Assembly (NCBI GenBank): GCA_018436095.1
Contig: JAHDMJ010000025.1
Location: 1 to 64,000, forward strand
DNA from: Clostridia bacterium
Lineage (GTDB): Bacteria; Bacillota; Peptococcia; DRI-13; UBA5745
Length of the DNA: 64,000 nucleotides
Reading direction: 5' to 3'
This document shows positions 1 to 8,068 of the stretch, piece after piece (the stretch's first letter is position 1; the number at the start of each line of letters is the position of its first letter). The position numbers and the translations under genes are program-made. Under the pieces are notes generated by a model, which worked only from the letters and a program-made list of their open reading frames with translations, had not been told where the DNA came from and did not search any database.

Positions 1-408
1 ACCTCAATAAGCCAACCACCCCCTGCCGGTGGGGTGGTGCCATTTCTTTCCATTAGGGATAGGCCAATATCGTTTGAAAATCCTCTTATCCTCGCCGGCG
101 GATCAGCGCGGGGTAGCGGAAATAACCAAAAATGCAAGTTTAAAGTGTCCGGATTTTTTCTGAATAAAGTTGAATATCATCTTTGCTCTATATATAGTGT
201 TTCGTGGTAAGAAGGAACATTATTGCATGGAATTTGCTACTACCATAGAGAAACGATCCACTTTAAACCTGCAGTTTTGTCTGCCGGCCCCTTACGCCAA
301 GGTAGAGAGTATTATCCTATACAGCTTTTTGGATAAGGATCTAATTAACCCTTATTGATCAAGGGTTCTAAGATTGTATGGTTTAATTCTGCGGGAACTC
401 AGGTTATA
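1..408 (-). repeat. Dispersed non-coding repeat A, copy A1
   Basis: This stretch is an inverted, diverged copy of 40708-40997. Shared words include CCTCAATAAGCCAACCACCC (2-21, reverse complement at 40976-40995) and the end GCGGGAACTCAGG (391-403). A1 carries about 127 extra bases (roughly 61-188) absent from A2. Two hairpins are kept in both copies: 15-38 (8-bp stem) and 347-367 (AACCCTT/AAGGGTT). The outer pair of the second hairpin is A-T here and G-C in A2, a compensatory change. The reading frames in it are not kept between copies, so it is probably non-coding. The stop codon of the neighbouring dehydrogenase lies in the last bases of the repeat. The repeat may extend left of the window. 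Confidence 0.75.
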
Positions 409-1420
409 GTTCAAATAAAACCTTCATGGTTTCCGTTTTGCCGCCGATTATATCCTGAAATACCTCTTGTCCCCCTTCAATGGGATGGGTGTGGGACACG
501 ACAGCGGCAACCTTATCAAGATTTTTGTAAGTGTAAGTGACCGCATCTTTAAAGTCCAGCTGGGTATAAACCCGGCAGCCGATCAGCGATTGCTCCTTAA
601 AATTAATGGCCCGCAAATCCAGGGCTGTAGGTTCTTTAAAGACGCTGAGCAGAAGGATTTCCCCTCGTACGCCGGTGATATCGGTGATGGTCTTGGCGGC
701 GGCGGGGCTGCCGCTGGCTTCCACCAGGATCTCTACGCCCTCATTGCCGGTACGCTCCATGATGTAGGCCACCGGGTCGGTATCTTTGGGGTTGATTACC
801 TCAATGCCCAGTTGGCGGGCGTATTGGGCCCGGTTTTCATTGGCCTCTACCGCAAACAACTGGTTAATCCCGGAATCCTTCAACATAATGGCGGTGAGCA
901 GCCCCATGGGGCCCAGACCCACCACGCAGGCGGAGGCGTAAAAATTCTTTTTAATCATGCGCAAGCCGTGGATAACTACGGCCACCGGCTCAATGACCGC
1001 CGCCATCTTGAGGGGCATGTCCGCCGGCAATTTAAGAATGCAGCTTTCATCCACTACGGCATATTCGGCCATGCCGCCGTCGCAGTCCACGCCGTAGAGG
1101 TTTAAGGTCCGGCAGACATGGGTGTTGCCATTGAGGCAGGCATTGCACTTGCCGCAAAAAATCAAAGGATCCACCACCACCTTGTCTCCCGGCTGCAAGT
1201 CGGTCTTTACTCCTTCGCCGATAGCCGCCACAGTACCGGAAAACTCATGGCCCATGATCAGGGGGGCTTTGGCCCGGGGGTGCTTGCCCATATATACGCT
1301 GACATCGGAGCCGCAGATGCCGGCGTAGGCCACCTTGATCAAAACCCGGCCCGTATAATCCGGCTGGGGGATATCCTGGATTTCCACATGCTCTTTCTGA
1401 GTCCAAACTAAAGCTTTCAT
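404..1420 (-). CDS. Zinc-dependent MDR alcohol/polyol dehydrogenase
   Basis: A cytoplasmic NAD(P)-dependent dehydrogenase of the zinc MDR family (threonine, sorbitol, L-idonate and L-galactonate dehydrogenases), 338 aa, which is normal for the family. Visible motifs are catalytic-zinc residues C36 and the G-H-E at 57-59, structural-zinc cysteines C89, C92, C95 and C103, and a Rossmann GLGPMG at 168-173. The ATG at 1420 is chosen because GGAG lies 6 nt upstream; a TTG four codons earlier has no free binding site. It is the last gene of the iclR-dgoD-dctPQM-SDR-ADH unit, 18 bp after the SDR. With the SDR it could form an IdnD/IdnO-like pair that inverts one carbon of an aldonate, but the substrate is inferred only from context. 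Confidence 0.85.
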   Translation of the reverse strand: MKALVWTQKEHVEIQDIPQPDYTGRVLIKVAYAGICGSDVSVYMGKHPRAKAPLIMGHEFSGTVAAIGEGVKTDLQPGDKVVVDPLIFCGKCNACLNGNTHVCRTLNLYGVDCDGGMAEYAVVDESCILKLPADMPLKMAAVIEPVAVVIHGLRMIKKNFYASACVVGLGPMGLLTAIMLKDSGINQLFAVEANENRAQYARQLGIEVINPKDTDPVAYIMERTGNEGVEILVEASGSPAAAKTITDITGVRGEILLLSVFKEPTALDLRAINFKEQSLIGCRVYTQLDFKDAVTYTYKNLDKVAAVVSHTHPIEGGQEVFQDIIGGKTETMKVLFEL

Positions 1421-1438
1421 CTCATTCTCCAATCCCGG

Positions 1439-2200
1439 CTATTTTACCAAATAGCCGCCGTCTACGTTGATGTTGGCGCCGGACATATAATCGCTGGCGG
1501 CAGAGGCCAGAAAAATAGTGGCGCCCTTCAGGTCTTCCCCCTTGCCCCAGCGGCCGGCGGGGATCCGGGCCAGAATCTGGGCGCTGCGCTCCGAATTGGC
1601 CAAAAGGGCGGTATTCAGATCCGTATCCATATAACCGGGGGCAATGGCGTTAACATTGATGCCTCTGCCCATCCAGTCGTTGGCCAGCTCTTTGGTTAGC
1701 TGGGTGACGCCGCCTTTGGCGGCGGCATAGGCCGGCACGGTCTGGCCGCCAAACCAGGAGACCATAGAGGTGACGTTGATGATTTTGCCGTAACCCTTTT
1801 TCAGCATCAGCCGTCCTGCCTGCTGGCAGAAGATAAATACGGAATGCAGGTTGATGTTGATAACCTCGTCCCATTCTTCAATGGGAAAATCCTCGGCGCT
1901 ATGGCGGCGCTGAATGCCGGCGGCGGTTACCAGGATATCCAGGTCGCCGTTCAGTTTCTGCAGGCACTCGTCAAAGGCCCGGTAATTTTCCTGGCGCCGG
2001 CGCAGGTCGGCCTTGACGCCATGGCAGCGGAAGCCCCGGCCGCAAAAGTCCTTGGCGGCGGCAAAGACGCCGTCGGAGGAGCCGACGATGGCTACTTCGC
2101 AGCCGGCTTCCAGCAAGGCCTCGGCCATGCTCCAGCCCAGGCCTTTGGTGCCGCCGGTGACTAGAGCTTTTTTGCCGGATATATCAAACAATTGGTGCAT
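1439..2200 (-). CDS. SDR oxidoreductase (KduD / gluconate 5-dehydrogenase type)
   Basis: A classical short-chain dehydrogenase of 253 aa, the usual size. It has the nucleotide motif TGGTKGLG (15-22), TAAG in place of NNAG (92-95), catalytic S145, Y158 and K162 (YxxxK), and the C-terminal VDGG. Segments such as RIPAGRWG and FLASAASDY resemble KduD (2-dehydro-3-deoxy-D-gluconate 5-dehydrogenase), while AGIQRRH is also found in IdnO (gluconate 5-dehydrogenase). Both roles deliver material to 2-keto-3-deoxygluconate, which the nearby kinase and aldolase would use. The ATG at 2200 follows AAAGGA. A 19-bp hairpin separates it from the upstream TRAP gene. Confidence 0.85.
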   Translation of the reverse strand: MHQLFDISGKKALVTGGTKGLGWSMAEALLEAGCEVAIVGSSDGVFAAAKDFCGRGFRCHGVKADLRRRQENYRAFDECLQKLNGDLDILVTAAGIQRRHSAEDFPIEEWDEVININLHSVFIFCQQAGRLMLKKGYGKIINVTSMVSWFGGQTVPAYAAAKGGVTQLTKELANDWMGRGINVNAIAPGYMDTDLNTALLANSERSAQILARIPAGRWGKGEDLKGATIFLASAASDYMSGANINVDGGYLVK

Positions 2201-2233
2201 GTCAAACAGTCCTTTCTATCTGATCCGTGGTAT

Positions 2234-2272
2234 ACGATTTGTGGGAACAGAAATTCTGTTCCCACAAATCGT
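2234..2272. terminator. Perfect intercistronic hairpin inside the aldonate operon
   Basis: Nineteen bases at 2234-2252 are the exact reverse complement of 2254-2272, with one base between. It lies between dctM and the SDR gene and has no T-run, so it is more likely a processing, stability or partial-termination hairpin that separates expression of the transporter from the dehydrogenases than a full terminator. Confidence 0.7.
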
Positions 2273-2295
2273 CATGAGCTTTGGTATAGGCTGCG

Positions 2296-3579
2296 TCAGC
2301 GCAGCAAATTAGGCAGCCAAAGGGAGATTTGCGGTACATAGGTAAAAAGTAAAGCGCAGATAATCTCCACAGCCACAAAGGGCATCAACTGTTTGGCAAC
2401 GCCGCTGACAGGGCGGTTGGCAATGCCGCAGGCCACAAACATACAGGTGCCGAAGGGCGGCGTACACTGGCCAATAGCCAGGATAAAGACGACAATCAGA
2501 CCGAAATGCACGGGATTGACGCCGAAGGCTACGGCCATAGGGGCCAGGATAGGCCCCAAAATCAGGATGATTGAACCGTTATCCAGGAACATGCCTGCAA
2601 TCAGCAGCAAAATGTTGACGATCAACAAAAACATAATGGGCGAGTTGACGAAGCTCATAAACCAGCCGGCAATAGCTGTGGGAATGTTATAATAAGTGAC
2701 CAGGAAGGCGAAAACTTGGGCGGTGGCCACCAGCAGCATCAGATTGGCGGTGGATTTTGCCGTGGTTTTAAGAATAGCCCAGAAATCCTTCCAGGTGATT
2801 TCCCGGTAGACGAGAAAGCAAACCAGGATGCCGTAGAATACGGATACCACCGCCGACTCCGTAGGTGTAAAAACTGAAGCATAGATGCCGCCCAGAATGA
2901 TCACCGGCATCAGTAGAGCCCAGATGGCGTCCTTAAGGGCCAGAAAAAGCCGCTTCCAGGTGAACTTTTCGCCTTTAGGGAAATGTTCTTTTTTTGCTTT
3001 AAAAAAAGCATAGATACAAAGGGCAATGCAGGCGATGATACCGGGAATAATGCCTGCCATCAAAAGTTTCTCAATGGAAGTACCGGTAACATTGCCGTAG
3101 ATGACGAAGACGATGCTGGGCGGAATGACGATGCCCAGGGTACCGCCGATGGCCTGGACGGCGGCGGAATAATCCGGCGGATAGTTGCGCTTGACCATTT
3201 CCTTGTGCATCAGGCCGCCGATGGCCGCCGTAGTGGCCACAGAGGAGCCGGATATTGCCGCAAAGAACGTACAGGCCACAATAGCCACCAGGGAGATACC
3301 GCCGGATATCCAACCTACCAGGGCATCGGCAAAGTCGGTGAGGCGTTTGGACAGGCCCCCTTTGGTCATGATGTCGCCGGCCAGCATGAAAGCCGGCACC
3401 GCCAGCAACGAAAAGGAATCGGCTCCGGCAAAAAGACGCTGAGGCACCACCACAAAGTCCAGGGCCGGATTGAGGCCGATGGAGACAATGCTGGCCAGGG
3501 CCAGGGACCAGATGATGGGCAATCCCAGCAGCAGCGCAATAATCAGGACAACAAACAGCATGATGGCCGCTATGCTCAT
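2296..3579 (-). CDS. dctM: TRAP transporter large permease (DctM)
   Basis: A membrane protein of 427 aa, the typical DctM length, hydrophobic throughout with about a dozen predicted helices. It forms the sodium-driven transport channel of a tripartite ATP-independent periplasmic transporter. DctM-type segments are visible, such as the GGIYASVFTPTE region and GQCTPPFG near the C terminus. Its ATG overlaps the stop of dctQ by four bases (ATGA), with AGGAGGGG just upstream, so the two are translationally coupled. It sits between dctQ and a sugar-acid dehydrogenase, which suggests an aldonate substrate. Confidence 0.92.
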   Translation of the reverse strand: MSIAAIMLFVVLIIALLLGLPIIWSLALASIVSIGLNPALDFVVVPQRLFAGADSFSLLAVPAFMLAGDIMTKGGLSKRLTDFADALVGWISGGISLVAIVACTFFAAISGSSVATTAAIGGLMHKEMVKRNYPPDYSAAVQAIGGTLGIVIPPSIVFVIYGNVTGTSIEKLLMAGIIPGIIACIALCIYAFFKAKKEHFPKGEKFTWKRLFLALKDAIWALLMPVIILGGIYASVFTPTESAVVSVFYGILVCFLVYREITWKDFWAILKTTAKSTANLMLLVATAQVFAFLVTYYNIPTAIAGWFMSFVNSPIMFLLIVNILLLIAGMFLDNGSIILILGPILAPMAVAFGVNPVHFGLIVVFILAIGQCTPPFGTCMFVACGIANRPVSGVAKQLMPFVAVEIICALLFTYVPQISLWLPNLLR

Positions 3580-4088
3580 ACCTTAGCCCCTCCTTCCTGA
3601 TCATTTGGCGCAATTAACTGTCTCACTGCCTCAATCAGCTTAAAAATCATGGCTGCGGCAGCCAGCAGATAGCCCACAAAGATCACGGAATACATGATGA
3701 TCATGGGAATTTGCATGGCGGGGCTTTTCTGAATCATACCAATCTTAAAAAGGGAAGAGGCATTTGTACCGATGATGAAGCTGACCACAAGACCGGCAAT
3801 AGTTCGCAAAAGGTTGAGGACCACGGCGGCCTTGCCCTTGATAAAATAATCAATCAAGTCGATGCGGATCAGCATATCGTCTCTAATAGCCACATTCAGG
3901 CCGATCATGATGATAAAGATGAAAAGGTAACGGGACAGTTCCTCGGACCAGGGCAGACTGTGAAAGATTACGAAACGGGTAAAGGTTTGCACAAAAACAA
4001 TCACCATGATCAGAGCCAAAGCAATGCCGATGAGAGCGAGAAAAACGTCTTGAATGCGCCCAACGGCCTTTTGGATTTTTTGAAACAT
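3576..4088 (-). CDS. dctQ: TRAP transporter small permease (DctQ)
   Basis: A 170-aa membrane protein with the four-helix layout of DctQ, including the family-typical segment with LPWSEELSRY in the middle. It joins DctM in the membrane and docks the binding protein. It lies 36 bp after dctP and overlaps dctM by four bases. The start at 4088 has GGGAGGAG upstream. Family assignment is secure; the ligand is inferred from the neighbours. Confidence 0.9.
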   Translation of the reverse strand: MFQKIQKAVGRIQDVFLALIGIALALIMVIVFVQTFTRFVIFHSLPWSEELSRYLFIFIIMIGLNVAIRDDMLIRIDLIDYFIKGKAAVVLNLLRTIAGLVVSFIIGTNASSLFKIGMIQKSPAMQIPMIIMYSVIFVGYLLAAAAMIFKLIEAVRQLIAPNDQEGGAKV

Positions 4089-4124
4089 GAGGGAAATTCT
4101 CCTCCCTTTATTCAGCCGCTTTGC

Positions 4125-5165
4125 TTATTTAGCTGCTTCAATCATTTTGACGATATCTGCATACTGCTCACTGTATTGCTGGCGGAAATCAGCGCTGGCA
4201 TCAATGAAGCCCTGCTTGTCGGGATAAGTGACGGACATGCCCTGCTCTTCCAATTGGGCTACGGCTTCATTAGCCTGGCGGCGCTGCTCTTCCCGCTCTA
4301 CTAAGCCGGCTTCGTAGCAGCTATCTTTGATGATCTTCTGTTGCTCTTCGTTCAGGGAGCTCCAGGCTTTATCGCTCATGATGATGAACTGGGAGCTGTA
4401 AACGTGCTCGGTAACGGCCAGGTGGTTGTTAACCTCGGCTACTTTGTTGCCTAAGATGACACTGAAGGGATTTTCCTGACCGTCGATGGCTTTCTGCTGC
4501 ATAGCGGTATAAGCTTCATTCCAGGACATGGGTACAGGATCGGCGCCTAAGCCTTTCCAGAAAGCCTGGTGAACGGGATTATCCATGGTGCGGATCCGCA
4601 GACCGGCTACGTCCTCTACGCTGTTGACAGCTTTTTTGCTGTTGGTCAGGTTACGGAAGCCTACTTCCCAGATGCCGATGACTTCAATGCCGATGATGTC
4701 CCGGACTTCCTGGCTGTAATGCTGGCCTACTTCGCCCATGAAGACTTTGTCAGCATGCTCATAGCTTTCGATGATATAGGGGATATCCACTGCCGGCAGA
4801 TCGGGAATGAAGCTGGAAACCACAGACTGGTTTACCGTACCCATATCGAGAGTTCCCAGCTGGCAGTTGACCACATAGTCACTGGCGCTGCCCAGGGTAC
4901 CGTTGTTATAAACCTCGATGATCATTTGGCCGTTGCTCTTTTCTTCCACCAGGCGCTTGAATTCGGCCAGACCGATGGCTACAGGCACCTGCTCAGAGGA
5001 ATCGTGAGCGATTTTCAGGACGATGGGAGCTTCAGCGCCGGAACCGCCGGTCTCAGTGGGCTGGGTAGCATCGCCGGAGCCGGCAGGGGGAGCGGAATTG
5101 CCGCAAGCGGCTAAGGGAATAATACAAAGCATTGCTACGAGTACAAAACTGATAAACTTTTTCAT
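4125..5165 (-). CDS. dctP: TRAP substrate-binding lipoprotein (DctP)
   Basis: A 346-aa solute-binding protein with a lipoprotein signal peptide: lysines at 2-3, a hydrophobic stretch, and lipobox PLAAC with C21. A short Gly/Thr/Pro-rich linker follows. The body has DctP features, including LRIRTMDNPVH around the conserved arginine that binds the substrate carboxylate, and the ALDGQENP-like segment AIDGQENP. It captures an organic acid at the outer membrane face for DctQM. GAGGAGG precedes the ATG. It sits directly after dgoD, so galactonate or a related aldonate is the likely ligand, by inference. Confidence 0.92.
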   Translation of the reverse strand: MKKFISFVLVAMLCIIPLAACGNSAPPAGSGDATQPTETGGSGAEAPIVLKIAHDSSEQVPVAIGLAEFKRLVEEKSNGQMIIEVYNNGTLGSASDYVVNCQLGTLDMGTVNQSVVSSFIPDLPAVDIPYIIESYEHADKVFMGEVGQHYSQEVRDIIGIEVIGIWEVGFRNLTNSKKAVNSVEDVAGLRIRTMDNPVHQAFWKGLGADPVPMSWNEAYTAMQQKAIDGQENPFSVILGNKVAEVNNHLAVTEHVYSSQFIIMSDKAWSSLNEEQQKIIKDSCYEAGLVEREEQRRQANEAVAQLEEQGMSVTYPDKQGFIDASADFRQQYSEQYADIVKMIEAAK

Positions 5166-5195
5166 TAAAATATCCTCCTCTTTTTTACCGTTTTT

Positions 5196-6347
5196 TTACC
5201 ATTCGGCAATAGTGCCGTCGTAATTTCTCCATAGAGGATTTTTCCAGTTGTGGCCGATAGCCGCAGCTTCCAAAACCTTCTCTTTGTTTATTTCGATACC
5301 CAGGCCGGGGCCTTTGGGAATCTGGATAAATCCATTATCGAAGTTGAATACGCTCTTGTCTGCCAGGTAATCCAACAGATCCTGGCCCCCCTGGTTATAG
5401 TGGATGCCCAGGCTCTGCTCCTGAATAAAAGCGTTGGGGCAGCAGGCGTCCACCTGAATGCAGGCTGCCAGGGCAATGGGACCCAAAGGGCAATGAGGCG
5501 CTGCCGCCACATCGAAGGCTTCAGCCATGGCAATGATCTTTTTTACCTCGCTGATGCCGCCGGCGTGGGAAACGTCGGGCTGGATAATATCCACATAGCC
5601 GTCCACCAGCAAATTCTTGAAGTCCCAGCGGCTGAACATTCTCTCGCCGGTGGCGACAGGCGTAGAGGTATGCTTGACGATTTCCCGCAGGGCTTCGTTA
5701 TTTTCGGCCATTACCGGTTCTTCAATAAACATCAGATGATACTGGTCCAATTCCTTGGCCAGTACCTTGGCCATGCTTTTGTGAACCCGGCCGTGGAAGT
5801 CTACGCCGATGTCCATTTTGTAGCCAAATTCTTTACGGACTAAGGCAATACGCTCTGAAACCGCCAGGATCTTTTCGAAGCTGTCGATGTAGTGCATTTC
5901 GTCGGTACCGTTAAGCTTGATGGCCGTACAGCCGGAATCAAACAAGGCTTTGGCGCCGGCTACTACATCGCTGGGCCGGTCGCCCCCTACCCAGCTATAT
6001 ATCTTGAGCTTGTCCCGGCATTTGCCGCCCAGGAGCTCATAGACGGGAGCGTTGTAATACTTGCCTTTGATATCCCAAAGGGCCTGGTCAATGCCGGCAA
6101 TAGCGCTCATGATTTCCGGGCCGCCCCGGTAAAAGCCTCCCCGGTACATGGCTTGCCAGTGATCCTCGATGAGCAGGGGATCCTTACCCAGCAAGTACTG
6201 GGAGAAATCTTCCACCGCAGTTTTGACTACGGAGGCCCGGCCCTCTACCACCGGTTCACCCCAGCCGGTGATGCCTTCGTCGGTCTCCATTTCCAGAAAG
6301 AGCCAGCGGGGCGGCACCGTATACAAAGTCATTTTGGTAATTTTCAT
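5196..6347 (-). CDS. dgoD: D-galactonate dehydratase (enolase superfamily)
   Basis: It removes water from D-galactonate to give 2-keto-3-deoxygalactonate. At 382 aa it has the same length as E. coli DgoD, and the key residues fall at the same numbers: metal ligands D183, E209 and E235, and acid/base residues H185 (in DFHGR) and H285 (in APHCPLGP). The ATG at 6347 is chosen because AAGGAGAG sits directly upstream and the N terminus MKITKMTLY matches the family; the longer open frame would run into iclR. It is the first gene after iclR and precedes dctPQM. A gluconate-specific relative cannot be fully excluded, but residue conservation is very close. Confidence 0.93.
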   Translation of the reverse strand: MKITKMTLYTVPPRWLFLEMETDEGITGWGEPVVEGRASVVKTAVEDFSQYLLGKDPLLIEDHWQAMYRGGFYRGGPEIMSAIAGIDQALWDIKGKYYNAPVYELLGGKCRDKLKIYSWVGGDRPSDVVAGAKALFDSGCTAIKLNGTDEMHYIDSFEKILAVSERIALVRKEFGYKMDIGVDFHGRVHKSMAKVLAKELDQYHLMFIEEPVMAENNEALREIVKHTSTPVATGERMFSRWDFKNLLVDGYVDIIQPDVSHAGGISEVKKIIAMAEAFDVAAAPHCPLGPIALAACIQVDACCPNAFIQEQSLGIHYNQGGQDLLDYLADKSVFNFDNGFIQIPKGPGLGIEINKEKVLEAAAIGHNWKNPLWRNYDGTIAEW

Positions 6348-6372
6348 GCAAACTCTCCTTAACGAGTGGTTC

Positions 6373-7122
6373 CTAAAAAACAAAATAAGGGATAATCTGC
6401 TCAAGCTGTATGGAGGCTTCTTTCAACGCTCCTTCTATGCAGCTTTTCTTGCCCTCGTCGTAACGGTAGATGGGAATGGCCACGCTCAATGCCGCCGCTA
6501 TGGCCTTATTGCGGTAAATAGGCAGGGCAATGCAGCGCACCGATTTATTGGATTCTTCCACTTCATAGGTAAAGAGATCGGAATCATTGAGCTGCTGGTG
6601 TAATTCCTCGAAGCTGGTGATGGTATGAGCCGTCAAAGGTTTTAAGCCTTCCGGATAAAGGGATTTCAGCTCATCCAAATCATAGTTTTTCAGCAGAGCT
6701 TTGCCGATGGCGGTGCCGTAAGCCGGCAGCCGCTTGCCGATGGTAGAAAACATGCGGATAGGATTGGTGGAATCCACCTTGGCCAGATACAGCACGTCCC
6801 CTCTATCCAATACGCCGAAATGGCAGGTTTCATCACAAGTATCTACAATTTGCCCCATGATCTCCGTTATCCGGTCATAAACATGAGAGCTCTGGATCCT
6901 GCTGCCAATCTCAAAAAGTTTAAGCCCCAGGGAGTAAGCCTGGTTTTTTTCGTCATAGCTTAAATACCTTTGCTCGCATAGGGTATGAACGATGGGAAAT
7001 AAGGTGCTGGGTGAGATACCCAAAGCCCGGGATATGGAGGTGAGGGTATAGGGCTCGCTGCCTGCAGAGACCAGTTCTAAAATCGCCAAAGTACGTAAAG
7101 TAGGTTTGTGCTCAGTACGCAT
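6373..7122 (-). CDS. IclR-family transcriptional regulator
   Basis: A 249-aa protein with an N-terminal winged helix-turn-helix (about residues 8-70, including ALGISPSTLFPIVHTL) and a C-terminal IclR effector domain (about 75-249, with the GKRLPAYGTAIGKALL segment). Such proteins sense small organic acids. It is divergent from the KDPG aldolase gene and lies first in the dgoD-TRAP unit. Two near-identical 29-bp sites flank the back-to-back promoters, one just downstream of each start point, so it most likely represses both directions and itself; a keto-deoxy-aldonate is a plausible inducer. Confidence 0.9.
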   Translation of the reverse strand: MRTEHKPTLRTLAILELVSAGSEPYTLTSISRALGISPSTLFPIVHTLCEQRYLSYDEKNQAYSLGLKLFEIGSRIQSSHVYDRITEIMGQIVDTCDETCHFGVLDRGDVLYLAKVDSTNPIRMFSTIGKRLPAYGTAIGKALLKNYDLDELKSLYPEGLKPLTAHTITSFEELHQQLNDSDLFTYEVEESNKSVRCIALPIYRNKAIAAALSVAIPIYRYDEGKKSCIEGALKEASIQLEQIIPYFVF

Positions 7123-7141
7123 TTAATCAACTCTTTCATTT

Positions 7142-7170
7142 ATACGAATAGCTTTTCTTATATACGAATT
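7142..7170. promoter_or_regulatory. Probable IclR operator, site 1
   Basis: Site 1 of a 29-bp direct repeat; about 24 of 29 bases match 7248-7276. Both contain two ATACGA words and share TTATATACGAATT. It lies immediately downstream of the -10 box of the iclR promoter, where a bound protein would block transcription. The sites are 106 bp apart, close to ten helical turns. Confidence 0.7.
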
Positions 7171-7171
7171 T

Positions 7172-7201
7172 ATTATAGCTTGTTCCCCTCTTTATTGTCA
7201 A
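7172..7201 (-). promoter_or_regulatory. iclR promoter
   Basis: On the minus strand, -35 TTGACA (7196-7201) and -10 TATAAT (7172-7177) are separated by 18 bp; both hexamers match consensus. It drives iclR and probably the dgoD-dctPQM-SDR-ADH genes behind it. Confidence 0.8.
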
Positions 7202-7208
7202 TTATCTA

Positions 7209-7237
7209 TTGACAGATATTTGTATTAAAGATAGAAT
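7209..7237 (+). promoter_or_regulatory. kdgA promoter
   Basis: -35 TTGACA (7209-7214) and -10 TAGAAT (7232-7237) are separated by 17 bp. Its -35 box lies 7 bp from that of the divergent iclR promoter. The second operator copy starts 10 bp past the -10 box. Confidence 0.78.
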
Positions 7238-7241
7238 ATTT

Positions 7242-7276
7242 TCGTAAATACGATTGCTTCTTCTTATATACGAATT
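7242..7276. promoter_or_regulatory. Probable IclR operator, site 2
   Basis: The second copy of the 29-bp site covers 7248-7276. It overlaps a perfect small palindrome, TCGTA-AA-TACGA, at 7242-7253. The position is just downstream of the expected kdgA transcription start, which fits repression. Confidence 0.7.
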
Positions 7277-7295
7277 AAAGCAAAGAAGGGAGCTG

Positions 7296-7317
7296 CTTCA
7301 ATAGAGCTTTATTGAAG
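7296..7317 (+). promoter_or_regulatory. 5'-leader hairpin before KDPG aldolase gene
   Basis: CTTCAATA (7296-7303) pairs exactly with TATTGAAG (7310-7317) around a 6-nt loop. It lies in the kdgA leader between a purine-rich GAAGGGAG (7285-7292) and the start codon, and its 3' arm overlaps the nearest AAGGG. It could adjust translation; no function is known. Confidence 0.45.
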
Positions 7318-7333
7318 GGTGCAACAGAGAAAT

Positions 7334-7984
7334 ATGCGCGAAAAAATTATTCAACGAATTTTGGACAAAAAACTCATTGCCATTATTCGGGGTATTGATG
7401 CGGGCAAATGCCTGGATTTGACCAGGGCGATTTTTGAGGGCGGCATTGATATGGTAGAGGTAACCTTCGACCAGTCAAGGCCGGATAGCTTTGCCGCTAC
7501 CGCCTCTGTTATCGCTGCCATTGACCGGGAGTTTGGCGGCCAGATTTTCGTGGGGGCCGGTACGGTATTGAACCCGCAGCAGGTGAAGCTGGCGGCGGAG
7601 GCCGGCGCTAAGTACATCATTTCGCCGGACATCCAGGAGGACGTCATCAAAGCCACCCGGCAACTAGGGCTGGTTTCTATCCCCGGCGGCATGACGCCCA
7701 CTGATATTACCGTTGCTCACCGGGCGGGAGCGGATTTCGTTAAATTATTCCCCGCCGGTTCTTTGGGGCCCGGCTATATGAAGGCGGTTTGCGCTCCTCT
7801 AAGCCATATCCCCCTATTAGCAGTGGGCGGTGTGGACGCCGCCAATATTCCTGATTTTCTGGCTGCCGGCTGTAAAGGCTTCGGCGTCGGCGGCAATTTG
7901 GTAAACAAAAGCTGGATCGAGGCAGGAGAATTCGCCAAGATCACCGAAGCTGCCAAGGCCCTTTGCCGGGCGGTTAATGGCTAA
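7334..7984 (+). CDS. kdgA: KDPG / 4-hydroxy-2-oxoglutarate aldolase
   Basis: A class I aldolase of the Eda/DgoA family that splits 2-keto-3-deoxy-6-phospho-aldonate into pyruvate and glyceraldehyde 3-phosphate. At 216 aa it has the family length. Schiff-base lysine K137 lies in FVKLFPAG, catalytic E42 in VEVTF, and the GAGTV and GGV phosphate/substrate loops are present. The ATG at 7334 is preferred over an in-frame GTG at 7319 that would overlap the purine-rich region, although the binding site is poorly placed in either case. It is divergent from iclR and followed by the KDG kinase. Family clear; whether it prefers the gluco- or galacto- substrate is unknown. Confidence 0.9.
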   Translation: MREKIIQRILDKKLIAIIRGIDAGKCLDLTRAIFEGGIDMVEVTFDQSRPDSFAATASVIAAIDREFGGQIFVGAGTVLNPQQVKLAAEAGAKYIISPDIQEDVIKATRQLGLVSIPGGMTPTDITVAHRAGADFVKLFPAGSLGPGYMKAVCAPLSHIPLLAVGGVDAANIPDFLAAGCKGFGVGGNLVNKSWIEAGEFAKITEAAKALCRAVNG

Positions 7985-8068
7985 GGACGGAAAGCTTGGT
8001 AATATCGATAAACCGGCAGTTGGCAATACCGGTAAAACTGGCAAGATTGGCAAGAGGGGTTGAAGACA

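Noticed and set aside
170-358. 62-codon frame in repeat A1
   Set aside because: The frame is broken in the sister copy A2, so it is unlikely to be a real protein.
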